64,000 nt of DNA, from positions 48,161,357-48,225,356 of the forward strand of contig NC_088781.1 in assembly GCF_958450345.1 (NCBI RefSeq). Reading direction: 5' to 3'. This DNA comes from Calliphora vicina. Lineage: Eukaryota; Arthropoda; Insecta; Diptera; Calliphoridae. The translations under genes were made by a program, and so were the position numbers. The notes below the pieces were generated by a model that was given only the letters and a program-made list of their open reading frames with translations, did no database searches and had not been told where the DNA came from. The stretch's first letter is position 1; each line of letters opens with the position of its first letter. Below, in pieces: positions 34,230-45,280 of the stretch.

Positions 34230-36236
34230 TAATAGTAATGTTCTCTTTGTTCCGACCAAACACTCGAGATATTTGATGTTAAATATCACAAAGTTAAAAG
34301 AAAATATTTATTTATTCTAAAATCCACTAAAAAGTTTTTTCAACTTTAAAATTTTAAAAGATTTTGGAATGCATAATAAATGATATAATTCATGTAGTTC
34401 CCTTGAAGAGAATTTGTATTAATTGTCCAAAAGGTAGTAGTTCTGATTAGCTCTTTGTAATTCTTAAAATGAATCATCAATAAATTTCAACTTCATTTTG
34501 TAGAAAACTTAACAATCAAATTTGAACATTGGAAACAGCAATCAATTTCAAACATAAATTTAGCACTGGAATCTTTTTTACTCCCAAGGAACTAGTTATG
34601 TGACTAGTTCTGTATCTGTTTCCCTCCCATCAGGGTAGTAAGATGCTAGACTAACAAACACAATTGATAAATTTTACACATAATCGAAACAAAGCTTAAG
34701 AAAAAGTTGTCTTCTATTCCTAAATAACTATTTAGAAGTCACATTCAAATGAGTAATTTAATTATGATTTTGTAAAAGTTAAAGGAATTTGTTATGAAAA
34801 GTTGTTGAAAACTTAGTTAATTTTAATTCCCTTGAACTAGTATTATGCCAAAGGATTTTGGAGATTTATGAAATTGTATTCCTGTAAATGAAGCTTAAAA
34901 TGAAAATTTGTGCTACTAACTTTTGGAATAACTACTTAGGAACAAATGAAACATGTGTGGCCTGGTAACATAAAAGTACGTCCTTCATAAATCTGCACAA
35001 TTCCTTAACATATAAACACTATGCATTTATAGATCTTAAGCAGGATTAAAAATGCAACATTTCCGTTCCATTGTTGCTTAAATCCCTAACAGCAGATTTT
35101 TATTTATTTGTTTGAAAAACGAAAATTCTTTGAAAAATAAAATTCCTTTTACTTTTTTTCATCTCTTCTAATACAACAACTTTCTAAACAAACAATGAAC
35201 AAAAACTCCAAAGAAATGTTAGAAACAAATATGCAGCAGTGATTTTACTTACATATTTTCTATACATTTTGTAAATGTCAAATAATGCAAAAAAAAAAAA
35301 AACTGAGCGCGCAACAACAACAACAAATACATGACAAATCCAAATAATAAACAATAACAAATACAAAATAATGACAATAGAAGAAGAAATAGTGGTGGCA
35401 GCTGCTGCACCCTGTTTCAATTAATACAAAACAGGATTTATATAAAATTTTTACCTAAACAGCCATAAAAACCATAGATTCATGCACACGTACACGGAGA
35501 AAGAGACTGAGAGGGAAAGGATGAGAGAGATTTGTTACACAAAACCAGTGCAATATGAGATGTTTATTAGAGAGCAGAGATGGGATCCTTGTAATACAGC
35601 AACCCACCCTTAAATGTAAGCGGTAACAAATGGTAAGCATTAGAAGAAACATACAAATGTTTCAAACCAGAGCATGACCTAATAAAAAGGATCTTCGTAG
35701 CTGTAGTTTTATGCTCATGCACAGCAGCAAACTAGCACAGTGTGATCGTGAAAGCCTAAAGGATAACATCGTCCTCTAGCAGCTAAAGTTTCGTGTTTTA
35801 AAAGAAAATATTAATAAAAGTGAAATAAACAAAAGATTATAAAATCTACAAAGTGAAGAAAATAAATATTAAAAAGCGAAAATAAAATGCTTAATTGATT
35901 TGCATAAAAATTGTTTCTCCCTTAAAACAAAATATTATTGTGAAACTTCAATAAATAAAAAGTGTCCAAGTGTTTCTTCGTTATACGTTTTTCTCCTGGT
36001 ATCCACTGTAGGCCTATATGTATTTCGACCATAAGGCACGCGGTGAATGCCAAGAGCGAACGGAATTCAACAGTATTTTTTGATAAAAAAAAAATACAAA
36101 CAGTGAAAATATAATTGCGAAGAGGATAATTTTTGGGATATTTAAAAAATAAATGCAAATAAATTTATTTCTAAAGAATATTTTATTAACATTACTTATA
36201 ATAATTTAAGTAAAAATATTAAACACAAAAAAGAAG
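34230..36236. other. Intron-like DNA; 35.6-36.0 kb resembles a fly 5' UTR
   Basis: 34230-35100 is featureless. 35280-35400 has CAACAACAACAA and poly-A. 35640-35960 has CATGCACAGCAGCAAACTAG, then CCTCTAGCAGCTAAAGTTTC, followed by A-rich AAGTGAAATAAACAAAAG-type sequence resembling fly 5' leader exons. No core-promoter element or ORF fixes it, so the call is weak. Confidence 0.25.
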
Positions 36237-36466
36237 TACACTCAGGTCTCGTTTTATGCGTTCCAAAAAAAATCGCATAAAATGATACTCTAGCTACATA
36301 TAAAAACTAATGATTCGTTCCAAAATTCTGAAAAACCGCATAAATTAAAATTTTAATTAAAAAACCAAAGCAAAATCGCGTAAAAAAAATCAACAAAACT
36401 ATATTTGTTTCATTTACTTAAACAGTAAAAACAAAAACCCTTTAAAAAAATAAACAAAAATATAAT

Positions 36467-36616
36467 TGCCCAATTCACAATTGATGTCGTAGTGTTGTAG
36501 CATTGTATGTCATGAATATTTTTCAAACAAATTTATCGAAACAAAAACAAATCATTAATAAAAATATGTACGACATACAACGATACAACGCTACGACACC
36601 AATTGTGAATTGGGCA
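36467..36616. mobile_element. 150-bp palindromic MITE (TGCCCAATTC ends)
   Basis: TGCCCAATTCACAATTG, then TGTCGTAGTGTTGTA, is matched in inverse to GAATTGGGCA at 36616. AAT lies on both sides (36464-36466, 36617-36619). Arms of about 55 bp leave a short A+T-rich centre. A three-base target fits a PIF/Harbinger-type MITE, though AAT is not the usual TWA. Confidence 0.8.
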
Positions 36617-37215
36617 AATATTAATTCATTAATCACAGAAAAAACAGAAAATGATCCAACATTTTTTAAGGAAATTCTTTAAATATGTATAATCAATCTG
36701 AATGACTGAATAATTGTCGGCATCGTTTAGGAATTGGTTCAACGTCACTTTCATCACTAGATGATATAATCATAATGTAAAATAACATTTTCTTCACTAG
36801 AATTTAAAAAAAAACCTTCTAAAATTTTAAAATCTGTTAAAACTCCAAAAAAAATCGTAGATTTAAAAACCGCATAAATTTGAATCCGCATAAAAAAAAT
36901 TGTTTAATACGAATGCGGTGGTATAAAGGACTTAATAAATAATCTTAATTGTTTTGTAATATATCAAACAAAATAGTATTTATAAATTGTAAAAACAGTT
37001 TTCTTTAAATACGCAAACTTTAAAACAAATAATTTATAAAACTATTTAAGAAAATATCACAAAGAAACAAAATCAATAATATACAATGATAAACAACGAG
37101 ATGGTCATCATTTGGAAATTTTGGATTTAGAGACAATTAAATATCTACAAAATAATAAAGTATCTATAACTGATTTACTTACAATGCTTTTGCAATTAAT
37201 GATAGACAATTTATA

Positions 37216-37340
37216 AGAAATAATAATATATGTATATTTCCATAACTGAGATCCTTACATGGATTGAAAATACTATGATCTCTTAATTCTAAAAACATTA
37301 TTTTAACAACAAATTTTATTAAATGTTTAACAAAAAGTCA
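37216..37340 (+). repeat. Segment duplicated at 40360-40460
   Basis: AATAATAATATA, CATAACTGAGATCC-TACATGGATT, ATACTATGATCTCTTAA and ACATTATTTTAACAA recur in order at 40360-40460. A second shared block (TTTTTATAAGCTTTCATATC) pairs 37720-37745 with 40848-40875, and CAGATTTATAAATAATATA pairs 37646 with 41293. The two flanks of the 39.5-kb ORF are thus partly related. Confidence 0.65.
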
Positions 37341-37429
37341 AATAATTAAAATGTTGTAATTTTTTAAGAAATTAATGGATCACTCGAATAACAAACAAAT
37401 TATAAATATTTATTTATTAAAACATCCAG

Positions 37430-37570
37430 CATATGACGCTTTATTATTGAACTTTGTTGTTTAAACTCTAATGTTCAATAACTAAGTGAGAATAAATGTC
37501 AGATAAATGAGCTTTCAAAATTACTTATAAGTTATTAAAAGCAGAAACCGCGAGATTTATATCTATGGTA
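37430..37570 (-). mobile_element. mariner terminal fragment
   Basis: TGTTCAATAACTAAGTGAGA, then TAAATGTCAGATAAATG, resembles the outer, non-coding mariner region at 16735-16775. No transposase coding remains. Confidence 0.45.
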
Positions 37571-37917
37571 TGATTTAAGTAATACGTCCAATATTTCACT
37601 CTCAGATGCACGTCAAGTTCTACACTATGGTAGTAAACTTGAGCTCAGATTTATAAATAATATACAAAATAAAATCATGTTTTTTGTTAAGAACTAAATT
37701 TCCTTTATACATTGGTAGACATTTTTATAAGCTTTCATATCAAAATAAGCAATAAAAAGCGACTTAAATCTGTTGATAAATTCACAAACATCACTGAAAA
37801 TGTTTTTTTTTTTAGAAAAACTTCTGAATTTGGAATAACTTCTGAAATTTTTAGACACAATTTTTAATGTACTCAGCAAGACCTATAACCCACACTAAGT
37901 TTTTTTTCCATCGTAGC

Positions 37918-39009
37918 TAGTGTTTATAAACCGGTTAACCGAAAAACCAGTCTTTCTTCAAAATCTCGGTTTTTTGCGAACCGGTTAATTTAAAATGTTG
38001 ATTTTCGGTTAACCGGTTTATCCGGTTTTTATCACTCGGTTAACCGGTTTTTAAAATTAAGGTCTAAAATTAGGAAATCTCATGGTTTTGTGCATTTTTT
38101 ATATTCATTATACACACATTATTGGTCTGATTTGAAACCTAAACTGCTGATTTACAATACAAACCTATTTAGATTGATATTTTTATAAATTACAATGATT
38201 CAAAATAGTAGAGGATGATGAGTTTATTAAAAACTTTTTCAGAATAAATTGCACATAATGAAACTATTAAAAATTAAATTCCGCATAATTCTAGAAGTTA
38301 AGCTAAATCTTAATAATGATTCATTATAAACTTAGTGATGATTTTACCAAACGTTAATTTGAATTTGATGTGCATACCTTCTTTCAATCAATTCATTAGC
38401 TTAGTGTACGAAGTCCTTTTCAGAAATATTACTGAAGAGACAAAAAATGTTCTAAAATCCGTTATTTGAAATATTTATGAAATCTGATATGATATGATTC
38501 ATAATGACAAATAAGTACAGCTAAGAAGAAGTACGTCTGCATCTTATAGGTCCTTTTTTGGGATTTGTAATATTTTCTGTTTCATATCAGAAAGTCGAGG
38601 TGATAATAATATTCAAAATTGTCAAATATTTAATTAAAAAATTAATTTAAATTTTTTGGTTGAAATTTAATGAATAAACCAATAATTAAAACAACTTATA
38701 TAGTTTGTAACATGTTTATACTCAATTTCATTTGACTGAGATAATAATTTTGAAATTTTTACAAAATAAAATGGACTTAGCTCTTTAGTATATTCATAGT
38801 TATTTAATATTAACCATTTCTGACTACTAAAAACTAAAAATTTTAAAGCCGTATGTACTTTATTGGACATTATATGTTTTCAACACATATATGACGGTTA
38901 ACCGGTTTTTTCGATGTCGGTTAACCGAAAAACCGGTTTTCTTAAAAAGGCCAATTTTCGGTTAACCGACAAACCGGTTTTGTAAAAAGTCGGTTTTTTA
39001 TAAACACTA
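37918..39009. mobile_element. hAT-type element with perfect 8-bp target duplication
   Basis: ATCGTAGC occurs exactly at 37910-37917 and 39010-39017. The ends are TAGTGTTTATAAACCGGTT and the inverse TAGTGTTTATAAAAAACCG. CCGGTTAACCG-type motifs crowd both subterminal regions (37930-38060 and 38890-38980), as expected for transposase binding sites. Length 1.09 kb. The minus-strand ORF at 38667-38870 (67 codons) is not recognisable, so it is called non-autonomous. Confidence 0.9.
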
Positions 39010-39437
39010 ATCGTAGCACCGTGTGATTAACAATACTAGTTTACAAATCAAACATTTTTGTTTGCTCGTGGAATGAAACTTATATTTTTGAGAAGAGCTA
39101 GGGACGCTAGCTAATTGACCATTTTTCTGTTTCCCACCTATACGACAAAATTTTGAGATATATGGGTTTTTATTTTTCACCTGCCCTGAGTACTACTAAT
39201 GCATACTGTAATGTACCGAATTGTGGTAATTAGGTATTTACATCATTTTTGGGTACTCAACACTCTGGCAAAGCTACTAAATACTTTCAAAATTGTATTT
39301 TTTTTGACAAATTCCTAAAAAAATTAACAGGAAAAAAATAAATACTGTTTAAAAGTACATATTTTTTTGTAGATAAACGTTAATAAATCGCTATTAAATA
39401 CAAAACTCTAAAGCAAAAACTATTTTAAAATTTCTTC

Positions 39438-40183
39438 TAGAAAGTGTAAAATAAATCCAGACCATTTTTGTTTTATTTGCGGAAAAATTATTCAGTTAAA
39501 TCAAGGTTTTCCTATAACACAAATACTGTAAAATGCTTATTTCAAATCAGGATAAAAAGTGGGTCCCTCATTCGATTCGCACAAATTGTAGTGAATATAT
39601 TCCAGGTAAATTGAACATTAAAAATGTCAGTTTGGTTGACCCACTCCACATTAAATTAGGTTTAATGAAAAATTTCGTAAAAGCTTTAGATAAGACAAAA
39701 CCAGCATTTCAATATTTATGCAGCGTATTCCCGAGTCTCTCTGAGATTAAATTAAAAGAAGGGATATTTGTGGGTCCTCAAATAAGAACAATTTTGGGTG
39801 ATACCAAATTTGAGTGTCTATTAACCGATGTTGAAAAAGCAGCATGGAATTCTTTTAAACTTGTTGTTCAAGTATTTTTGGGGAATAAGAAAAGTCAAAA
39901 TTACAGAGATATTGTTGCGAATTTATTACATACTTTTGAACTGATGGGTGTAAATATGTCCCTCAAAATTCACTTTTTACATTCTCATGTGGATTTTTAC
40001 CCGGAAAACCTCGGACACATGAGTGACGAATATAGAGAGCGTTTCCATCATGATATGAAGTTTTTCGAGAGGAATTATCAAGGTTTTTGGGATCAGAATA
40101 TGCTAGGAGACTACTGTTGGAGTGTCGTGAGGGATACAAATGAAAATAATTATAAAAAGAGGACTAACACACTTCACTTTTAA
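39438..40183 (+). pseudogene. Repeat-associated protein family (FCFICG / LHIKLGLMKNFVKAL), internally deleted copy
   Basis: The 216-codon ORF 39533-40183 is the longest coding-like segment in the window. From its start it reads DKKWVPHSIRTNCSEY, then passes directly to LVDPLHIKLGLMKNFVKAL, KEGIFVGPQIR, MSLKIHFLHSHVDFYPENLG and YCWSVVRDTN, ending naturally. Just upstream, in another frame with one stop, CKINPDHFCFICGK gives a zinc-binding-like N-terminus. I recall a family in insect and other animal proteomes with a long central region between these parts. About 200 or more residues are missing here. Function is not established; multicopy occurrence suggests a transposon protein. The copy at 57141-58985 retains much of what this one lacks. 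Confidence 0.7.
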
Positions 40184-40359
40184 TTTTTTTTGTCCTAATT
40201 TAATGTACATTTTTATATTTTTTTTTAACTATCTCAAAAGTTTGACGTCCAGGATTTTTTTTAATATTTTTTCCGAAGTTAGAAGACCTAAATACACAAA
40301 TCCCCATATGTTTATATTAATGAGCAAAAACCTTGTAAACTAGTGCACTTTATACAGAA

Positions 40360-40460
40360 ATAATAATATATTTTTCACAACTGAGATTCCTACATGGATT
40401 AATAATACTATGATATCTTAAATCTAAAAATATTATTTTAACAATAATTTTATTAAATAT
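40360..40460 (+). repeat. Partner of the duplicated segment at 37216-37340
   Basis: Same order of AATAATAATATA, ACAACTGAGATTCCTACATG, ATACTATGATATCTTAA and AATATTATTTTAACAA, downstream of the 216-codon ORF. Confidence 0.65.
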
Positions 40461-40629
40461 TTATGTTGTACTAAATGTTGTATTAAAGAAGCGTTACTGA
40501 GAGACAAAAAATCTAAGTCTGCTGCTAATCATTTTAAACGTTCACTCCTCCAGCCATACAACAATTAACTAAATCTGGGTAAACAGTTTGGTACATTTTG
40601 AAAGCATAGTTTTGGTAGAGGGTAAAGGG

Positions 40630-40830
40630 AAATTGGTACTAATGGTACTTTTTAACTTAACGATACAAATTTTAGCTGATATGCTTCTGAATCAAAGATA
40701 ATGGTATTAAGGTATCAAAACGAGAAAACTAATGGTATTTTTTCGTTCTTCTAATGGTACTTTTTTAATTTTCTGTAATAATGTACATAGAAAGATTAAA
40801 GTAAGCATATGTCTATGAGCGAATGGTATC
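40630..40830 (+). repeat. Dispersed TAATGGTAC repeat, copy 2
   Basis: CTAATGGTACTTTTTAA, TTAGCTGATATGCTTCTGAA, TAAGGTATC and CTTCTAATGGTAC match the minus strand of 15480-15730. Confidence 0.5.
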
Positions 40831-42292
40831 CTTTATATATTGGTATACATTTTTATAAGCTTTCATATCAAAATAAGCAAAATAAGTACCGCGAAAATTG
40901 GGACATTTAGCAACACTGATTATAAGTAGGCCACATTATTGCTCCCAAAATATCAAAAATCTCGGAATTACAAAAAATATTGTCATTTGGTAATCGCGAA
41001 AAATTCCGGGTCTTACTAAAATACACATGATCTAAATGCTTATACTTAGTTTAGTCTGATGTTATAACTTAGGAGAAGAAATGAATTGTCAAAACATTTA
41101 TTTAATTTTAATACATGTTTTATCTTATTTTATGTAAAAAAAATATTGTTACGTTTTAGGAAAATTTGGTTCAATCTGTTTCAAAAACGTACAATTTATT
41201 TAAATTTCATTTACCATCCTTGATGTCCGACATACAATTTGAGATAGAGTAAATAGTTTAATTATGTTTCACTTTCAGATGCGCCTCAGCTCAGATTTAT
41301 AAATAATATAAAAAATAATTTAAGTAAATTAGACTAAACAATTTTATATTAAATTTTAAATTCCAAAATAATTCAAATCTTTGATCATTAATGTTTCTCA
41401 AAAAAATATATTCATATAAGCATAAATCTAAGATGTTTAGAATTAGTAAACTAGGGGACTAAGACCGAAAATAAAAAAAACCGATCATAACCACTCATAT
41501 ATAACACATATAAATATTTATTCTATAAAAGTAAAATTGTTCGTTTCGAAAAGTTATAGGTAAAGCTCGCTATGATCGCTAATATATGCATCACAACAAA
41601 AATATGAAATTGCTTCCAGCTTAATTTTCAGAAAAAGATAAAAGTTGAGAAAATATAACTTGATATCAAAAAACTATAAATTTTTATTACACAGTAAAAA
41701 GTTTCAACATAAGTAGTATGAATTAATTTCAATTCATAACATTTCTAAATAATTTCTTAACTCTTTGTCGACCGAAGGTACTTAAAAGTACCATAATAAT
41801 AATTAGCTTACAAAATGAAAACAAAACATATTTTGACCCTTTTTGCAAAAAGTTCTTTGAATTACACTACCAACTTTGGAATAATATATTTTGTTTTGCC
41901 TATTGGCAAACTCGCTTAGCCAGAATAACGGTGCTTTATTTCATGTTCTCTTGTGGTGTTTATTTATGTTGTAATGATAAAAAATACTGTTTCGTAAACA
42001 GCCGGACCGATTTAGACAATTTTTTTAAATGTTGGTCATAGTGCAACTTATGTTTTACGGAATGAAAAATTGACCACGACCACTTTTTCCGATTTATGAT
42101 AAATCGGAAAACGGCTGTAATTCAATTTAAGTTTTTACTGAAAGAAAAATTGACCACGTTAATTTTTTTTCGATATATCTAAAATCTCAGGACGCCTGGA
42201 CAGATTTGGCTAATTTTTTTTAATGTTCGCAAAAGTTTTTAAAGAAATAAAAATTGTCCACGTCCACTTATTAAATACATCTGCAAAATAAA

Positions 42293-42625
42293 TCGATCTG
42301 TGATCACTCATATTTCAGACCAAAATTCCATTACTTATCGATTCGATTACCAATAAGCGTTTAATCAAGAAAAGGAGCTCGATCTGTGATCACTCATATT
42401 TCTGAACAAAAATCTATTTTTTATATAAAAACTCAAAATATCTAAATTCGCTAATAACTTGGCCAATAAGCGTTATATCAAGAAAAGGAGCTCGATCTGT
42501 GATCACTCATATTTCTGGCCAAAAATCGATTTCTTATATAAAAACTAAAAATATCTAAAATCGTTAGTAACTTGGCCAATAAGCGTTTAATCAAGAAAAG
42601 GAGCTCGATCTGTGATCACTTTTAT
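42293..42625 (+). repeat. 113-bp minisatellite, about three units
   Basis: TCGATCTGTGATCACTCATA starts at 42293, 42379 and 42492, and a variant starts at 42605. The last two intervals are 113 bp, and the first is 86 bp with diverged sequence. Each unit includes TTGGCCAATAAGCGTTTAAT and CAAGAAAAGGAGC. GATCACTCATAT-like motifs also occur near 15300 and 41500, suggesting a wider family. Confidence 0.85.
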
Positions 42626-43031
42626 TTCAATATCTCTACATGTATTCTGTTGTTGCAAGACTTAGGTTTTTGACAGACTTGGGTTCTTTGTCTCTCAGTA
42701 ACGCTTCTATGTATATTTTATTCATAATATTCATTGTACATATTTTAAAGTCAAACATAACCCAAACCTATATAAATAAAAATTATCATTTTACAATAGG
42801 TTTTTTTTTCTTTTTAACCATTTTTACCTATTTCCAACCGCTTCTTACAAATTCACAAATCGAACACAAATTTTTTTTATGCGATTATTTTTTATTTAAA
42901 ATCTGAATTTATGCGGTTTTTCAGAATTTTGGAGCGAATCATTAAATTTTATATGAAGCAAGATTATCGTTTTATGCGAATTAAATTTATGCGTTTTTTT
43001 GGAACGCATCTATCGTATAAAACGAAACCTG

Positions 43032-43794
43032 TAGTGCGATTCACTAACTTTTAACGAACCGACAAACGTAATGTTTATCGACATAAATAATCGCTTGCAG
43101 TAACGATAGTGTGATTCAGTAATTTATTTTTAACGATTGTTTAAGATATGACATCTCTGTCTACAAAATATCAAAATAAGCGAAAAGTAGATAACCATTA
43201 TTTGACACATAATGAAATAATTAACCAGTGGTGTAGTGAGTACAACGTTGACTAGCAATCGGAAGGTTGTTGGTTCGACACTTGGCTGCGACTTACTTTT
43301 TTTATTTATTTATTTTTGTAAATACATATGTAATTTTATAAATAACTCTACTAACAAAACAATATTTTTCCGGGCAAAATTTAAAGGATTACTTTTGGAA
43401 CATCGCGAACAAAAACAAGTACTTCTTCCAGTTGAATAATTAGTAGTCTAATCGTCAAATTCCCTTATTTTTCAGCATATTTTTTATATTTTTTGGTAAA
43501 TATTAATAAGTTAAGTAAACAAAATTGTGTTTCCATTATTTTTACGATAGTTTCAACTACAAAAGGTGAAGATGACGAAGAAAAAATTGCAAATACACTT
43601 TATCGATTAAATAAGCACAGCTTAAATTATTGTCGCTAACATAACGAAAGAAAAACTGCTTAAAGTAACGCTGACTTCAACCGACAGCGAATGTCGTTAA
43701 AAATTTTACTGAATAGCAAATTCGATAAATTTTTTTTTAGCGATATTTATTTTAGCGATACAATTATCGTTATAAAAGTTAGTGAATCGCACTA
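43032..43794. mobile_element. 763-bp MITE inserted in the right end of the Tigger-like element
   Basis: TAGTGCGATTCACTAACTTT at the left and its inverse at the right (AGTTAGTGAATCGCACTA) are flanked by CTG (43029-43031 and 43795-43797). AACGATA/TATCGTTA motifs recur inside. The 67-codon ORF at 43236-43439 overlaps a tRNA-like patch and is not recognised. The superfamily is uncertain. Removing the element restores a neighbouring inverted repeat. Confidence 0.85.
43225..43285 (+). repeat. tRNA-like patch inside the MITE
   Basis: GTGGTGTAGTGAGTAC (A-box-like, near 43229-43243), GACTAGCAATC (anticodon-loop-like, AGC) and GGTTCGACAC (B-box-like, 43272-43281) have tRNA spacing. Stems pair poorly, so not a functional tRNA. 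Possibly a SINE or tRNA pseudogene carried by the MITE. Confidence 0.45.
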
Positions 43795-44084
43795 CTGAGT
43801 GTATTTAGGTTTCGGATTTGTTGATTCATCTTGAAATATTGGCCAATATATTATACAAAATTATTTGAAAAAAATTATTATGTAATGCAATTTATTGTAA
43901 AATATCATAAATTCATGTAAAAAAAATCTAAAACTAGATTTTTAGATTTCATTATATTTATGAAATGTTCTTATTTTGAATGAAAAAAGTATGGGAAAGA
44001 ATGATTACTAATATTTAATCAACTATTCATTCCAATTATGAATTTCAATCATGAACTGCTTGCAATGATATGTATTAGGTCTCG

Positions 44085-44460
44085 TGATTTCTTTCTATAT
44101 GAAACTTATTTATTAGGATTGCATGAGATGCTCGTTAATGTTATGGGAGCTGTGACCAATTATAGACCGATCGTCATCAAATTGGGTTGTGTGAATTATT
44201 TCTATGTGAAACTTATTTCTCATGAATTTCATGATTTGGATATCAACATTTTTAAGAGATTTATGCTCGTTAAAGTGATTTTCAAAATTAGTTCGCGTGA
44301 TTTATTTCTATAACAAACTTATTTGTGTAATATTTTATGTGGATACCAACATTTCAATTGTAGATTGATCTGGATTGGACCAATTTTAACCATGTTTAAT
44401 AGGACAGCTCCAAAAGGATGTGTTTCCAGTTGAAATCGTTAGGCTTCGTCCTCGAAACAA
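44085..44460 (-). mobile_element. INE-like fragment without ends
   Basis: TATGGGAGCTGTGACCAATT, ATAGACCGATCG, CAAATTGGG-TGTG and TTTATGCTCGTTAAAGTGAT follow the subfamily A order. Neither terminus nor the GACGGAC core is present. The plus-strand ORF at 44038-44313 reads through it and is incidental. Confidence 0.6.
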
Positions 44461-44589
44461 AGCAGAACTTTCATTATGCTATCTTGTGTTTTAAATAATT
44501 TTTATAATGTTGTGATCATGAGATCATAAGCCAAAATCTATGAAAAATTATCATAGATACTAGTTTCTAATAAAATCTCAAATGTAAGG

Positions 44590-44900
44590 CATCCCAGGTA
44601 ATCTAGCCTGAACCTAGCCTGTATCTTATGTGTCTCCAAGTACTCTAGATTGTAGTTACTTTAAACGTTTTGTGAACAATTCGTAAAAACTGTTTTTACA
44701 CAAATAGCATTGATATAATTCTCTCTTATTTTTATTTTTGCTTGAGTATACTGATAACCCATGTAAAAAAGCGTGAAGTGAATAGTCACTTTAGTGTCTC
44801 TTAGTAACCTATGGTTTCGTCACGTAAACGTTTATTTTATACTGCACTTTTGAAAGTAGTTATTTTACCCACCAGAAGCAGTCTATTGGATAGTTGTCGA
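44590..44900 (+). repeat. Dispersed repeat shared with 32385-32480
   Basis: CAGGTAATCTAG, CTAGATTGTAGTTACTTTAA, ACTGCACTTTTGAAAGTAGT and TTATTTTACCCACCAGAAG recur from the copy at 32 kb. Confidence 0.55.
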
Positions 44901-45027
44901 AAGAAGGTTTGTTTACAAGCAATCGTTTATTGTACTGTCTATGATGTCTTTTTAGCTGACTATTTGACTACTTTGGACCAGCTATTAGACAGCCTCATTG
45001 TAATCAAAACGGCAAACAAACAAGCAT

Positions 45028-45261
45028 ACAAATAAACAAATAAACAAACAAACAAACAAACAAACAAACAAACAAACAAACAAACAAACAAACAAACAAA
45101 CAAACAAACAAACAAACAAACAAACAAACAAACAAACAAACAAACAAACAAACAAACAAACAAACAAACAAACAAACAAACAAACAAACAAACAAACAAA
45201 CAAACAAACAAACAAACAAACAAACAAACAAACAAACAAACAAACAAACAAACAAACAAAA
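45028..45261. repeat. (AAAC)n microsatellite, about 57 units
   Basis: Nearly uninterrupted AAAC/ACAA tetranucleotide tract of about 230 bp with imperfect units only at the left edge (AAATAAAC). It yields three overlapping spurious minus-strand ORFs of repeating Phe-Val-Cys-Leu, which should not be annotated as genes. Confidence 0.98.
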
Positions 45262-45280
45262 CAAATTTTCGTTCATTACT

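Larger units (their letters stand above)
36239..43801. mobile_element. Probable pogo/Tigger-like composite with ~125-bp inverted ends
   Basis: The left end CACTCAGGTCTCGTTTTATG (36239) follows TA. The region through ~36400 (GCGTTCC, ATCGCATAAAA, TCCAAAATTCTGAAAAACCG, CATAAA) matches the inverse of 42905-43030. The last bases of the right end are separated by a MITE at 43032-43794: removing it and one copy of its CTG duplication gives ACCTGAGTG-TA, the exact inverse of the left end with a TA target. A CTCGTTTTAT-GCG terminus and TA target resemble pogo/Tigger elements. No Tigger transposase was found. The interior carries several nested elements, so the pairing is an inference. Confidence 0.55.

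Noticed and set aside
39533..40183. 216-codon ORF as an intact host gene
   Set aside because: The relative at 57141-58985 and recalled family members have a long middle region missing here. The upstream N-terminus is out of frame with a stop, so it is a deletion derivative.
41148..41165. TGTTACGTTTTA as another LTR end like the one at 59979
   Set aside because: Only about 12 bases match and the following sequence differs, so chance similarity is likelier.
42293..42625. CRISPR-like array
   Set aside because: Units are 113-bp near-identical tandem copies without spacer/repeat alternation, in eukaryotic DNA. It is a minisatellite.
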